Below are positions 12,901 to 22,814 of a DNA stretch of 64,000 nt, one piece after another. How positions within the stretch are numbered: the first letter of the stretch is position 1; each line of letters begins with the position of its first letter. The stretch spans positions 30,866,186-30,930,185 of the forward strand of contig OY804585.1 of NCBI GenBank assembly GCA_963680875.1. The letters run 5' to 3'. The position numbers and the translations under genes are program-made. The DNA comes from Bathymodiolus brooksi (lineage: Eukaryota > Mollusca > Bivalvia > Mytilida > Modiolidae). The notes below the pieces were generated by a model. It searched no databases, was not told the origin of the DNA, and saw nothing but the letters and a program-made list of their open reading frames with translations.

Positions 12901-15900
12901 CAAACTTTATCACATAATGTTGTACACCTCGCCCTGATCGAGATTCGAACTCACAACATCAGTGGTGATAGGCACTGATTGCATAGGTAGTTGTAAATTC
13001 AACTACGACGACCCCTTCGAACAGATATATACATTTGTATACTAAAATTCAGCTGGACCAAAGGTTAGATCAAGTTGAATCAGATATTATCACAGCATAG
13101 CTTGTGCATATTTAAGATATGGTATTGATCAGATTGACCAAACCATGAAAACTGGTACTCATGGACAAGTACCTCTGACAGAATCTCATGATTATATTTT
13201 TGCACCATTTGTCATGCTATAATCTTATTTAAGCAATTTGTCCGATTTATTTAATTCCCATTTAACCATTTAAGTTGCATAAAGTGCTAAATAATCTTCG
13301 TTAATGACATTATGTATTGTCAAAAGCCCTATGAAAGGTTGCAATTTATACTTTTTGTCAGGGCTCACCAAACAAGACAAAATGGACGACTTTTTTGCCC
13401 TGGTAACTATGAAATCGCCTTCCCAAATTCCTCAGTCTGTAAAATTTTCCCCATTTCAATCTTCTTTCAAATCACTGTAGCCAAACTGGGTAAAAATGTT
13501 ATCATTCAGAAATTCAACATTGTTTCTATGCCATTTATGCTTTCTTGCTAATTCCGCTGAACTTTGTCATTGGATGGTCCATTACAAATTTTTTTATTTT
13601 TGTGTGTATCGGAAATCCAAGCTGGTTGACACCACAGGACATTGTTTAACAAGGGGAATTTGAATAAAAAAAAATGTCTTAAGAGACCACAAACTTACTT
13701 GAACCCAGAGCATGAATAATCAGGTGAGTGATACAGGTTCAGATTACCCTCTAGTTTATAATATCAATGTTCTCTCAAATTTTTCTTACATTATACATTT
13801 TTTTCAATGCTTTTTGTTTATCATTTTTTGGTTGCTGATTTTTATTCTTAGGTTCATTTACAGCAGGACTGATGACCTTTGACCGTGTAGCAGGTTGTTT
13901 TCTTTTTCTTGTACCATCTTCATCCTAAAACAAAAACAAAAAATATATAACCGCATCGGTGGTGTAATGGTTAGTGTGCTCGCGTGTTGATCTAGTACAA
14001 AGCGGACATCATCCTCCTCTCATTGACAATTACCTTGTTCTCGCCATGATATAGCAGAAAAATTGCTGAGTAGGCATTAAACAACAATCAAACACTCACT
14101 AAAACAAAATAACAAAAAACGTAATGATACAGTACAGACTGTATACAGACATGACATTCTCTTTATTAATATTTAATGATTGTTCAGGATATGATTACAA
14201 AAATATTTTACCAGATTACCTTGGCAGTGTAATGGTTAGCATGCTTGCCTTAAGTGTAGAAGATCGTGGTTTCAAGCCCTGATTGGGTCAAACCAAAGAC
14301 AACGAAATTACTATTTGTTTCTCTGCTAATTAGCATGCAGTACAATGTATAATTAAAGAAGAAAAAAGTAAAGACTGTTTTGCTCAGTCTTGTTAGTGTG
14401 TCCATGTAGACCACCTGTCGACAAAAATCCAACTCAATGTATTCGATAAATACAAAACAAATATCATCACTATTTTATCAAAAAGTAACTTGTTCTTGCC
14501 ATGATATGGCTGAAAAAATTGTCTACTTGGCGTTAAATACAATGAGAAGTCCATTTTGAGCAAAACAAATCAATGATATTATGTTTATCCAGGATTTGAT
14601 AACGTGACATCACTGACTTCATTATAACGTCACAATAGAAAACTTTTTAAAAAAACATTTCACAGAGTGTGTTAATCCTTTAATTGTGATATTCATTGGT
14701 TTTTTTTTATTACAAACATCAAAGTCACCCATTTTCATTAAAGGTTTTGTTTACCAATGCCATTCCGGTTTAGAAAACATGAACGTCACAACCTTCCTTA
14801 TGACGTCTCAGCAGAGGTTATCAAGAATTGTGTAAAGTACATTTTTGTAGGACGATGTTTGTTGATATTTCTAACACGACAGTTCCTAATTTGATATATG
14901 TTTAAAAAAAATAATGTTAACTAGCTAATGGTGTCGATGAATTTAATTTATTTTTGCCATCTTCACAGGAACCATCGTTTAAATGTTAGGAGAATTTGGG
15001 GATAACTCCTGCTGACTGTTGATAAGTCCTGCTCAGCTCACACGGACTTTGATACAAGTTTTGCTTATGGAGCCAACAGGTAGATATAGCCGGAGGGAAG
15101 GATGATAATTTTCAGATTCGTGAGCATTCATGGCCGTGCCTGTTTCATATTAGTTCTCAATATATTTTGTCTACATATAAGTCAACATAATAATAATAAT
15201 AATAATGTTGTGTTAGCAATGACTATGCCAATATAGTGGTCAGGGTTGAAGACATAGTGCACGACCCAAAGGGGAGTGCATTATGTCTTCAACCCTGACC
15301 ACAATATGGCATAGTCATTACTAACACATTATTATATAAATGTTAATTGTATATTTTGCTTCTATATTCTGACTATTGCATAAATAATTTTCAAGGTAGG
15401 CTATAATTATTTTATCATTTTTCAATATTATTATTTAAATACATGTCTTAAAATTTTGAAATTTTATGAAAACTGAAATTTTTTTGAATTTTTTTTTGAA
15501 ATTTTATCATTTTGAAAATTTTGAAATCTTATGAAAATTTTGAATTTTTTTGAATTTATTTTTAATTTTGAATTTTTTTTTGAAATTTTGTTTAATTTTG
15601 GGGGGAAAAATTGAAATTTTCGGAAAATTTTGAACTTTTAAAACAATTATTTTTTCTTAATTTTAGAATTTTGAAAATCGGTAAACCTTGGCCGGAGTGG
15701 GTGTTAGTTTTCTGGATCGGAAAACTTTGGGCTCAGCGGGTGTTAATTTTAGGCATTAACACCTGTTGCTAATATTATCACATGTTGCTAGGGATGGGCG
15801 GGGCTTATGAAAGGTTAGTGAAAATTAACAAATGCTGCTTGTCCAATGAAATGAGTGGATAATGTAAGAAATTTGCATAAAGTACAATAAATATAGATTC

Positions 15901-18900
15901 TCCTTCAATTACCCCTAGGTTACGATATTTCTCCACTCAAGAGAGTTAAATTAAAAATTTTAACCACACCGGTTACGATATTTCTCCACTCAAGAGAGTT
16001 AAATTAAAAATTTTAACCACAGGTTACGATATTTCTCCACTCAAGAGAGTTAAATTAAAAATTTTAACCACATGGCGATATTTCTCCACTCAAGAGAGTT
16101 AAATTAAAAATTTTAACCACAAGCCATGTGGTTAAAATTTTTAATTTAACTCTCTTGAGTGGAGAAATATCGTAACCCACATTGGCAACTGAAGGAGAAT
16201 TTGTTTCTCCCATTATTTAACACGAACTTTATTTCAAAATCCTTCAAAATTACCGATTTGACAACATGCAGGTAAAGGCACAAGACATTTTAATCCTCTA
16301 GAGGATTATAGATTTTTCCACCACTGGTTCTGCTGGGTTAAAATGCCGTAATAATTGTAGAATAGATATTATCACATGTAAATTAAAGATCAAAGGAAAA
16401 ATGAACAAATCATCAATAAATACTGTTACCTCATCATTATTACTTTTTACTTCTTCTGTTTCCATTGGCTCTTCTTTTACTGTTATTTCTCCTCCCTATA
16501 TAAAGTAAATTGATTGATTGGTGTTTAACATTAACAGTATTTCAGCTATATCGTGGCATGAACAAGAAGAGCTTGAAGATACCAAAGGGTAATCAGAATC
16601 AGTAAATCGAAGAAGATCAGAAAACACAATGGTACAAAAAGGCAAACAATGATCCACAAAACATACACATAAAACGAGCCCCATTAAAAACCGGGGGTGA
16701 ACTCAGGTGCTCCGGAAGGGTAAGCAGTTCCTGTTCCACTATTTGACTATAAAGTAGATGTCAGACAAAATATCAAACATATAGCCATAGTATGTCATGA
16801 AATGGTGCTCTTAGAGGTAAAACTACCTATGAAAAAATACTCTTTTTTTTCTGTACACAAAAGAGATACTTGCAACTCTTCCATGTGAGTTCTGGACTCA
16901 CCATTGGAGTTTGGAATTCGCCCCCATTTTCTACAAAAAAAAATAACACAAAGAATGCACCAGTGGGACTTGTGACTTTTTGGTTGGGACTTGTTTATCT
17001 TACAAGGACCTCTGACCAAAGACTTTAAGTCATAATTAACATGCATAGATTTTTAGTTCAGAGTTTTTATCACAATTCTGCCATTTAGAAAACTACAAAT
17101 TCTACGGATATACATTGTATGAAAATTAAAGCACATTAAATATCCATGTACATGTATATTGTTTGATACAATTTATTCTAATATGACATCTATAAAACGG
17201 CACACACGATAACACTCAACAACTCTATATTTAGCGCAAGTGCAGTACACAACAAATCTGGCTGTTCCATTGTGCCTCCCGCTGTGAAATTACCGTGACG
17301 ACCGAGTGTAAACAAACAAAACACCGGCATATAACGTATTTTTAAAGTCCTTAAAATAAAAATTCCCCGTCAGTTACATGTTGTATAAATAAATATTCTG
17401 TAACTAAGTATTTTTTTATCATTTGTTTTGAAAATTTACATTTGGGGATCCCCAGTACGCATACAGTCACATACATTCCATTGATATGTGTCGGCTATGA
17501 ATAACAAAATACACTAACCTTGTTTTCCTACGTATACATTGATAACTAGACGGTGATGTAATTAAGTTACTGATATTTTCCAATTTGATGGCATTTTGAA
17601 TTTTGCTACTCAAACAAGTAAAATGCTCACAAAATCGTAAAATAAATCAGTAACCAGCTTGTGTCAATCAGCATCCCTTGTAAACAACGTCACAGGATGA
17701 TGATATATTACAAAAGTCAAAGTCGATAGATGGTTGTCTTAAGTATTTTTTTCGGATTTTTTTTTATGTCAACAATACAAGCTTTTTTTTTCATTAGAAT
17801 TTATTTTTTTTATTTCATATCTAACAATAATTGTCGATTATTAACAACTGTTCAAGTGTTCGATATTATGTTTGACAACTCTGCTCCGCCATCTTGTTAG
17901 CGCTCGAAATGATGAACGAATGAACTCCGACTTTTTTTAAAAATATTTTTACGCAGGAATTGTTCAATCAAATCTATGCTGGAAAATACACAATAAATAT
18001 GCTTTTCATGTTAACATCCATATCTTTGTTTTAAAATATCTCGTTCAAATACAAATAATTCAAAATTTTCGAAGGAGGTAAATGGAACAGCCACCAAATG
18101 CTGTGTGTATACAGTTTACGAATGGTTAAAAATTACCGTATTTGTCCTATTAGAATCAAAATAATTCATGGCAGGCATAGAGTTGTGCAAATTTACACAT
18201 GGGCTGGGCCTTTATATTCTTAGATTTTACCCCTCGCTATCGCTTGGGGTAAAATTCGAATATAAAGGCCCAGCCCATGTGTAAATTTGCACAACTCTAT
18301 GCCTGCCATGAATTATTTCTTAAATGACAAAAATTCTGAGGTATGTAGAAATGAAAACCTTTCTGTCTATTGTATACTGTTTACCTTTGATGAACTTGTA
18401 TCAATTCCATGGACAGAATCATCTTCATTTTTAAGCAGACTTCCCGAGATGTCTATAGAAAATATTCCCTTCGGCTCTTTATTCACCAATTCTAAATATT
18501 CAAACACAAGTTTTGATGTTTGTTCATCTTCGACTGGTCTGATATGGTATTCTACTCCATTTGTAATGAACACAGATTTTGTATTGGGATGGTTATTTGT
18601 GTCGTTATTTTCATTGTTGGCCAGCTTTGCATGGAACAATTGTTTTTCTTCTGAAAGATACATGCACACATTTGTTTCATTGGCATCAACCAGTTCTTTC
18701 TGTGTTTCATTTTCCATAGAATCATCAGCAGATTCTTCTCTTTCTGACCCCAATGACCCAAATTTGATCGGAAATGATGAAAATATTTTCTTTGTAAGAC
18801 CTAACACATCCATTCTATCACAAGGTTCTTCTTTTATTTTGACATTTTCTGTATTTTCATGCAAAGAATTACTGCTACATGCTACTTCAGATTGACTCTT

Positions 18901-19077
18901 GTCACATGATGTACTTTCACTTTGATTTCCATTAGCACTAAGTGTTGAACCATCTTTATCATTTGTATTTTCGCCATGGCCATTTTGGTTACTTTCAACT
19001 GTTGTTTCTGAAGTTTTTTTATTCAGTGGCAAAGATTTGGTTCCGTTTGATTCATTGGTATCCCTTTCAGATTCCAT
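6841..19077 (-). CDS. Kleisin-like (RAD21/REC8-type) gene, six exons, partial
   Basis: A spliced host gene. Exons on the minus strand are 19077-18385, 16495-16430, 13924-13790, 10924-10855, 8891-8674 and 6946-6841. Every junction has AG/GT borders and the phases agree (0,0,0,1,0, then 1), giving 429 residues without a stop. The first half is acidic and Ser/Asn-rich with two sumoylation-like motifs (IKEEP, VKEEP). Exon 5 has KLIVDS, and 22 residues later QLAP followed by MKKRQM. RAD21 has KLIVDS followed by DLAPPTKKLMM, and exon 6 (YNSRL ending PELKKKK) resembles RAD21's NNRL ending PEDLRKRRK. In known kleisins this linker lies between the SMC-binding ends of cohesin. The N-terminal kleisin domain is not found, and the C-terminal winged helix is missing from what I can see. 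The gene structure is well supported; the family call is inference, with REC8 or RAD21L both possible. Confidence 0.6.
7136..7212 (-). mobile_element. S1 SINE fragment
   Basis: Contains GGTGTTTAATGCCACTTTC and TATCATGGCGGTCAG, the 3' end of S1 read on the minus strand. The head is missing. It lies in the intron left of exon 5. Confidence 0.75.
7640..8235. repeat. CCATTTTG-type dispersed repeat with a GC-rich edge
   Basis: It starts with CCCCCGCCCCCGCAAAGCAG facing AGCGGGGG, a short GC-rich inverted repeat, followed by GGCGTCCGTCCGTCCG. Three loose internal copies carry AATGGC(G)GCCATTTTG-like motifs and AAAATTGATATTTAG. Terminal GC palindromes plus GTCCGTCC are common at the edges of unclassified molluscan repeats. 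It lies in the intron between exons 6 and 5. Confidence 0.65.
8674..8891 (-). CDS. Exon 5: kleisin-like linker block (KLIVDS to QLAP)
   Basis: Acceptor CATTTGTAG, 218 bases, donor ACAAAG followed by GTAAAT. It reads [20 protein letters not shown] and on through [18 protein letters not shown] to SEKLTK. This is the most informative exon: the KLIVDS then QLAP-KK-M spacing resembles RAD21, and SDTLCQTP is compatible with REC8-type proteins. The match is from memory, not from an alignment. Confidence 0.75.
8936..9165 (+). mobile_element. S2 SINE, 5' part (interrupted copy)
   Basis: tRNA-like head and the S2 body block, including CAAACCAAAGAC, the CTCCGCTGAGCTC region and TAATGTGTCTGATTGGAGCG. 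The copy continues into the 42-bp array at 9166 and resumes at 10061-10130 with the S2 tail. The three parts form one SINE that was expanded inside and then interrupted. Confidence 0.75.
9166..9512. repeat. 42-bp minisatellite born inside an S2 SINE
   Basis: About eight copies of ATCCAACTATATACATGTTG plus GTCTAGTACAATGTGGACAT plus CA. The S2 copy at 36.6-36.9 kb (minus strand) carries once AATCCAACTCGGTGCGTTGG followed by TCTAGAACAAAGAGGACCTC at the same internal position, so the unit is an amplified S2 segment. Six open frames result from the 42-bp period and are not genes. Confidence 0.9.
9513..10060. mobile_element. hAT-like MITE, 548 bp, with 8-bp target duplication
   Basis: The ends are inverted repeats: CACAGGGGCTAGGTGCGTCC then G, an A-tract and ATACTATATAAT on the left, and the reverse complement on the right. 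The 8-bp direct repeat TATACATG flanks it at 9505-9512 and 10061-10068. Starting CACAGGGG with an 8-bp duplication fits the hAT superfamily. No transposase is seen. It sits in the last unit of the SINE-derived minisatellite. Confidence 0.9.
10061..10135 (+). mobile_element. S2 SINE, 3' part
   Basis: It resumes the last minisatellite unit (TATACATGTTGGTCTAGTAC) and then the S2 tail with ATCATCATCTCATCGAATG and CTTGTCATAATATAG. It completes the copy begun at 8936. Confidence 0.7.
10200..10444 (+). mobile_element. S1 SINE, near full length
   Basis: tRNA-like head (GATCATGATCGTATGGTAGT) with B-box-like GGTTCAAATCC at about 10285, then GTTTTCTCCAGGCACTCCGG and TTTCCTCCACC, then the tail AACACCATAACCCTAACCC. 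It lies in the intron between exons 5 and 4. Confidence 0.85.
10445..10854. other. Intron DNA, nothing recognised
   Basis: AT-rich intron sequence left of exon 4. The plus-strand frame here has no recognisable domain. Confidence 0.45.
10855..10924 (-). CDS. Exon 4: 23 codons plus one base
   Basis: Acceptor TGTATTTTCAG, coding [20 protein letters not shown] then AKS, donor TCTG followed by GTAGGT. It ends in phase 1. The left-over G joins CA of exon 5 to make Ala. Confidence 0.75.
11370..11547 (+). pseudogene. Transposase-like C-terminal fragment
   Basis: It reads [20 protein letters not shown], then [10 protein letters not shown], then [14 protein letters not shown] and a stop. The pattern of a KP-(L/I)HA-(K/R)W segment followed by a G/A-W/F-x-AAGI ending is one I associate with the C-termini of transposon-derived proteins in invertebrates. 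No start or upstream domain is attached, and it runs opposite to the host gene inside its intron. Identification is tentative. Confidence 0.35.
11548..12136. other. Intron DNA, nothing recognised
   Basis: AT-rich. No exon with matching phase was found between exons 4 and 3 in this stretch. Confidence 0.4.
12146..12615. mobile_element. Mutator-like MITE, 470 bp, with 9-bp target duplication
   Basis: Terminal inverted repeats of about 75 bp: CATCTTCGCTAGCCAAG..., then TTACGATCCGCTCTACT, ATCTTCACCCTTGGCATCG and TAGACGGATTTTCG, with the reverse complement at the right end. The direct repeat ATACATTCT (9 bp) flanks it at 12137-12145 and 12616-12624. Long terminal repeats with a 9-bp duplication are typical of MULE elements. 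No transposase is present. Confidence 0.9.
12797..13018 (-). mobile_element. S1 SINE, near full length
   Basis: Minus-strand copy. On the plus strand it shows GCGTTTAGCGCCACTTTCAA, GGTGGAGGACCCGGAG, GAGATTCGAACTCACAAC (the B box reversed) and GGTGATAGGCACTGATTGC. It lies in the intron right of exon 4. Confidence 0.85.
13019..13780. other. Intron DNA, nothing recognised
   Basis: AT-rich sequence left of exon 3. The open frame near 13.3-13.55 kb has no splice partner or domain that I can recognise. Confidence 0.4.
13790..13924 (-). CDS. Exon 3: 45 codons, basic
   Basis: Acceptor TGTTTTAG, coding [20 protein letters not shown] and on to KALKKMYN, donor AAT followed by GTAAGA. Phase 0 at both ends. 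TRKRKQP is a plausible nuclear localisation signal. Without splicing the frame would reach a stop 10 codons later, so the donor is needed. Confidence 0.75.
13951..14092 (+). mobile_element. S2 SINE, internally deleted
   Basis: Head ACCGCATCGGTGGTGTAATG with GTTAG (an A-box region), then a jump to GATCTAGTACAAAGCGGACA and the tail CTCGCCATGATATAGCAGAA ending AAACAACAATCAAACACTCACT. It lies in the intron between exons 3 and 2. Confidence 0.85.
14216..14555 (+). mobile_element. S2 SINE, near full length
   Basis: Head TGGCAGTGTAATGGTTAGCA (A box), B-box-like GGTTTCAAGCC, body GGGTCAAACCAAAGAC, and the tail GCCATGATATGGCTGAAAAA with GGCGTTAAATACAATG. It has no anticodon-stem integrity, so it is not a tRNA gene. 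Confidence 0.85.
14556..15195. other. Intron DNA, nothing recognised
   Basis: AT-rich intron between exons 3 and 2. No exon of compatible phase was seen. Confidence 0.4.
15200..15335. mobile_element. Fold-back element (hairpin with ~60-base arms)
   Basis: The left arm (GTGTTAGCAATGACTATGCC, ... GTGGTCAGGGTTGAAGACAT) is repeated in reverse complement on the right, with a loop of about 14 bases around GACCCAAAGGGGA. Arms are nearly identical. It is probably a fold-back MITE, and its RNA would form a long intronic hairpin. Confidence 0.85.
15336..15890. other. AT-rich intron with TTTTGAAATTT repeats
   Basis: 15.44-15.68 kb is low complexity, made of repeated TTTTGAAATTTT and TTTTGAATTTTTTT runs. 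No gene. Confidence 0.6.
15893..16205. mobile_element. Fold-back element with a tandemly repeated arm
   Basis: Four direct copies of a ~52-57-bp block (GGTTACGATATTTCTCCACT, CAAGAGAGTTAAATTAAAAA, TTTTAACCACA) are followed by one inverted copy (16126-16180). The outer edges also pair: ATTCTCCTTCAATTACC against its complement GAAGGAGAAT. So a hairpin transposon whose left arm has been tandemly multiplied. Confidence 0.85.
16430..16495 (-). CDS. Exon 2: 22 codons with VKEEP motif
   Basis: Minus-strand acceptor ATATAG, then 66 coding bases reading [16 protein letters not shown] and on to NNDE, then donor GAG followed by GTAACA. Phase 0 at both ends, matching its neighbours. VKEEP is a sumoylation consensus and echoes IKEEP in exon 1. 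Confidence 0.7.
16505..16580 (-). mobile_element. S2 SINE tail fragment
   Basis: GATTGATTGGTGTTTAACAT, then CAGTATTTCAGCTATATCGT, the S2 3' end read on the minus strand. It is directly upstream (on the gene's strand) of the acceptor of exon 2. Confidence 0.65.
16581..18160. other. Intron 1 DNA, nothing recognised
   Basis: Intron between exons 1 and 2. A 29-base exon-like segment near 16.9 kb was considered and rejected because it breaks the frame. Otherwise AT-rich sequence with T-tracts. Confidence 0.45.
18161..18317. mobile_element. Near-perfect hairpin, ~72-base arms, beside exon 1 donor
   Basis: The left arm ATTCATGGCAGGCATAGAGT, ... TGGGCTGGGCCTTTATATTC is mirrored on the right with only a few mismatches. 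The loop is about 12 bases (TCGCTATCGCTT). It lies in intron 1, about 67 bases beyond the exon 1 donor on the transcribed strand. Either a fold-back MITE or a selected RNA structure; the design matches the other fold-backs in this gene, so MITE is likelier. Confidence 0.9.
18385..19077 (-). CDS. Exon 1: 231-residue acidic low-complexity region
   Basis: The frame opens at an ATG with A at -3 and G at +4 and starts [16 protein letters not shown] 15 bases upstream is also in frame. The exon ends at TCAAAG followed by donor GTAAAC. The product is rich in Glu, Asn and Ser, with VKIKEEP near the middle (a sumoylation consensus). No kleisin N-terminal motif is visible. It could be an internal exon, but the upstream AG candidates lack a pyrimidine tract. 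Confidence 0.75.
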
Positions 19078-19092
19078 AATGATCTTTTTCAC

Positions 19093-22000
19093 TTTCCATC
19101 AATATCCAGATCAATGTTAATAGATGTACTTCATCTTATTCTATAAATAGATATTTGGTGTTACCACAGATACAATTCAATAAAATGAACAAATAATTAA
19201 TATTTTCTTTATACATGTATATATTTATAAATTGCACGAATTATCAAATATAATTAATTTATTTCTTGTAAAAATTAAAGTTAATCAATATAGAATTAAA
19301 CTACATAAAAAAATAACATGCATATGAAAAAAAAGATAAATTTCTGTTTAAAGTAAGCAGCCTTTGCCGAATTTGGCTACCCTTTGGTCCTCTTGCACTG
19401 ATGCTCTTAAATCATTTGGTTTCCCAGTCATATGACTTTGAGCTTACCTAATGAAGGTTAACCGTTATTCCAGAAGTGTGCCAGGCACATTAAATTAGTG
19501 TTTTTATCAAGTACATGTATTAAGCATAATATGTTAGTTCTATGGTTATGTTATTACATTTCTGTTGAAATAAGTTAACATCATGATATTGTTGAATTTG
19601 GCAATTAACACTAACCAATTACAATTACTAACCAGAGAGAGCCTGTACTGCTCACCTGATCTGAATGGGCAATGAATAAATCTGAAATTGATTATTGTCT
19701 AGCAGTTGTCACAAGGTACAATGTAGAATCTGATTGTAAAGTGCAGGAAAGAATTTCATAAGGAAATAAAAGAAAACATGTATTGTATTAAAACTGGCTT
19801 TAAAATAAAAATTCTATATGCAAACATATCGAAATATGCCGGATCGTCGGACCCAACAGGTAAAAATCAAGCCGGTCTGACGATGTTTTCGGCATATCGC
19901 GTCCGAAAGTCCTGTAAAAATTTGCTCTCTACTTCGGTCAGGAAATTATTTTCTATTTGTCGGTCCGTCAAACAGTGTCTTTAAAAGTCGATCTTTCTTG
20001 CAATAGCATGTTTATTTCATTAAATAAGCGTTTTCTGTGAATATCTTAACTTGATCATTGCGTAATCCTAATCGAGTAACTTCCCTTAAAGAATTATAAT
20101 TCGTTCCAAACATAGATCGGCATTCGACTAGATCGGTCTTTAAAATAAACCAAAACGATTATCATTTTAAATATTTGTAGGTTGATAAAGTTCGTATTGT
20201 TCATTAAATATGTTCTTAAAACCTAATTTCTTGGTACATTGTCATTTGTAAAAAAAAAATCGGAACTAAATGGTCCAACATGGTTAGGTACGAAAGATTC
20301 ATGATTTGATACAATACGGACGAACCGGAAACCGAAAGATAATTGCCAAAACATATTTGAGTCGGCATCTCTTTCAGAGAGTTAGTCGGCAAGGAAAACA
20401 AACAATACCTTATTTACTTATGACCACATTAAAAATAACATTCTATAAAAATATTAAAAGTGGTCTTGTATTGGTAAACCATCATTTTCATATCTTAGGT
20501 GGAAAAAGGGGGGGGGGGGGGGGGTGAATTTAATGTCTGGACAGAATTTTTTTTTCAAAAACAAATCATGTTATTTCACAAAGACATTAATGATGATGGT
20601 GATTATGAAGATGAATGTTATGATTTTCAGAATGAGCTTTTTAATTTCGAACAAATATTGAGAATGTCACGAGATAACTGAATACCTAGAAATGTATTCT
20701 TGAAGTAAACACGTTAAACAAATAAATGAGTTTTTAGTGGCGATGCGGAATATGTGGTGGCATTTTAGGTTTTTATTCAGTCAGACAGTTTTTCTAAATT
20801 GCCTGACCGAATGTCAGACAAGTTGTCTTGGATTTTCGATATGTCTGATATTATATAAGTTGGATGATTCTTGTGAAACAGTAAGAGCTACATTTTATGT
20901 ATAACAAAACTGTTACAGCACTACAGAAAGGAATCTTCAAAGGAATTATATAAAAAAAAATGCATACAAATCAGACTTAAAGGAAAAGGCCAGTCAGTTG
21001 AACAATTGTTATAATTCAATACATTGTAACTTTTTATTTGTAAATAACTAATTATTAAACAAAAAACACCTTTATTAACAATAATATGCCCAATTAAAAA
21101 TATGAATATTTGGAATTTCCTGTTGTAGTGTAAGTGGCCATGACACCTCTTCATGTGACGTCACACGGACTGATCATGTTATTTGAATAAATAATTTATC
21201 TAACTCATCCCAACATCGTGCCCTTTTGGTTATGTTTTAATATCAGATCAACTGCAATACAATGTTTACAATTGTATATCGTCCTAATTTTTTTCTTAAT
21301 ATTCCCATCCCATGTACATGTATATGTTACATTTTCATAAAACAAATGTAGTTGGGGGGTATCTACATATAATTTCATGTTTTACGTGAATGTCCTTAGG
21401 TTAAATAACTCAGTTTTAACTCGTTTTATGCGAACACATGCTTTTTTCTTTTTTGTCGCCAATGCTGTCATACTTTCCCGTGTTTTTCGTGGTCACTGGT
21501 CGATGTGTTGACAAGGATAGTCCTGACCGGTAATTACAAAAAAAAATTCTTCTCACACTTTCCCTTTTCATTTGTGCAATAAAATGCTTGACATGAAGTC
21601 ATAATGATATTGTAAATATCAAAAGATAAATATATGACGTTATATTACGATTTACATAATTTTTAATGATAGAATTGCAACTGATCAATGCTGATATATT
21701 ATATGATACCGATTGAACGATGTCACAGGCAGGATAAATCCAAGAATGGATTATGTCTTTTGTCTCCTCCACATTGAAGAGTTTTGAAAAATGGTGATCC
21801 CCATTTTTAGTGCTACATGCAACTTCAATGACCAAATTCTACCTTAAGGTATACTATTTTTAGCATTCATTAACACAGATGTCTTTTATTTACTGTCATT
21901 TAAATTTTCACGCTAACTTGTTAAGATCATGGCATTTTCCTTTAAATTTGTTTTAAAAAGTTACATGTATCAATTTGTGTATTAATCTTGTTGAGATTAG

Positions 22001-22186
22001 ACTTCCGAAGACATTTTCTGCTCTGTATCTCCAGCCACATGATCAATTTTGTGACATTTTTATTTATAGGCTGTTCTTCTACGTCAATAATTTGAAAACA
22101 ATTATTCAACACCTTCATAAAAACTAACATCGAGAAATGGACTACAGCTTAAAAACGTCACAAAATTTATCATGTGGTAGACAAAC
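19093..22186. other. Intergenic DNA upstream of the kleisin-like gene
   Basis: No exon recognised. It contains a fragment of the dispersed repeat seen at 33.15 kb (about 19375-19500, TAATGAAGGTTA then TTATTCCAG), and a run of about 16-18 G at about 20507-20524. No TATA box is convincing upstream of exon 1. Confidence 0.45.
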
Positions 22187-22272
22187 GTTTGTTTGGTTGA
22201 TAATGCTTAATGCCACATGCAACAATATTTCAGTTATATTGTGGCGGTCAGCTTTATTTGTGGAGGATGGGA
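22187..22272 (-). mobile_element. S1 SINE fragment
   Basis: ATGCTTAATGCCACATGCAA, then TATATTGTGGCGGTCAG and TGTGGAGGATGGG: the 3' part of S1 on the minus strand, diverged. Confidence 0.65.
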
Positions 22273-22814
22273 ATATTCGTTGCATAATTATCTCCCTTTC
22301 CAAATATCGCAGTTTCAAATATTGCGATTTTGCAGGAGAATACATAAGAAATATGAGGACAACATAGCTGTATATTATCTAATTAACCATATAAATGTTC
22401 AAAAACACCAAAATATTTCACCAAAGGCTATACTGTTAGAGATGTGACAGTCAATATTTATACTGTAAACATTTGTTACCGCTAAAAATAATAATGGTCG
22501 TTCTTCGACGATTTACCTTCCTCGACGACAATAACATCTGACCAACTTGCTATAAAAGCATCTTCAATTCAATTCATATGAACATACCGATATCTGCTCT
22601 TAATTCATCACATCTTGTGAAATTATTTGATGTTTTATAAATGTATTTTGTAGAAAGAAAGTCCTTTTTCAGCTCACAATTTTCTCAAAGCACAGGAAGT
22701 TCTATTTTTTACATATGTGGTCCGGCTGAATACCTGTGAGTAGATTTAAATATAACAAAGTGTGTCAATTTGCTAAACATAAATCATTTACATATTGGAA
22801 TGAAATTTGTTTTC
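22273..22814. other. AT-rich DNA, nothing recognised
   Basis: No gene, RNA or repeat recognised. Confidence 0.4.

Noticed and set aside
13951..14290. tRNA genes at 13952 and 14220
   Set aside because: A and B boxes are present, but there are no paired acceptor and anticodon stems, and the sequences continue into SINE bodies.
16860..16935. A 29-base exon with strong TAG acceptor and GTGAGT donor on the minus strand
   Set aside because: Including it between exons 1 and 2 shifts the frame and makes a stop in exon 2.
18287..18895. 202-codon plus-strand frame
   Set aside because: Antisense shadow of kleisin-like exon 1, starting inside the hairpin.
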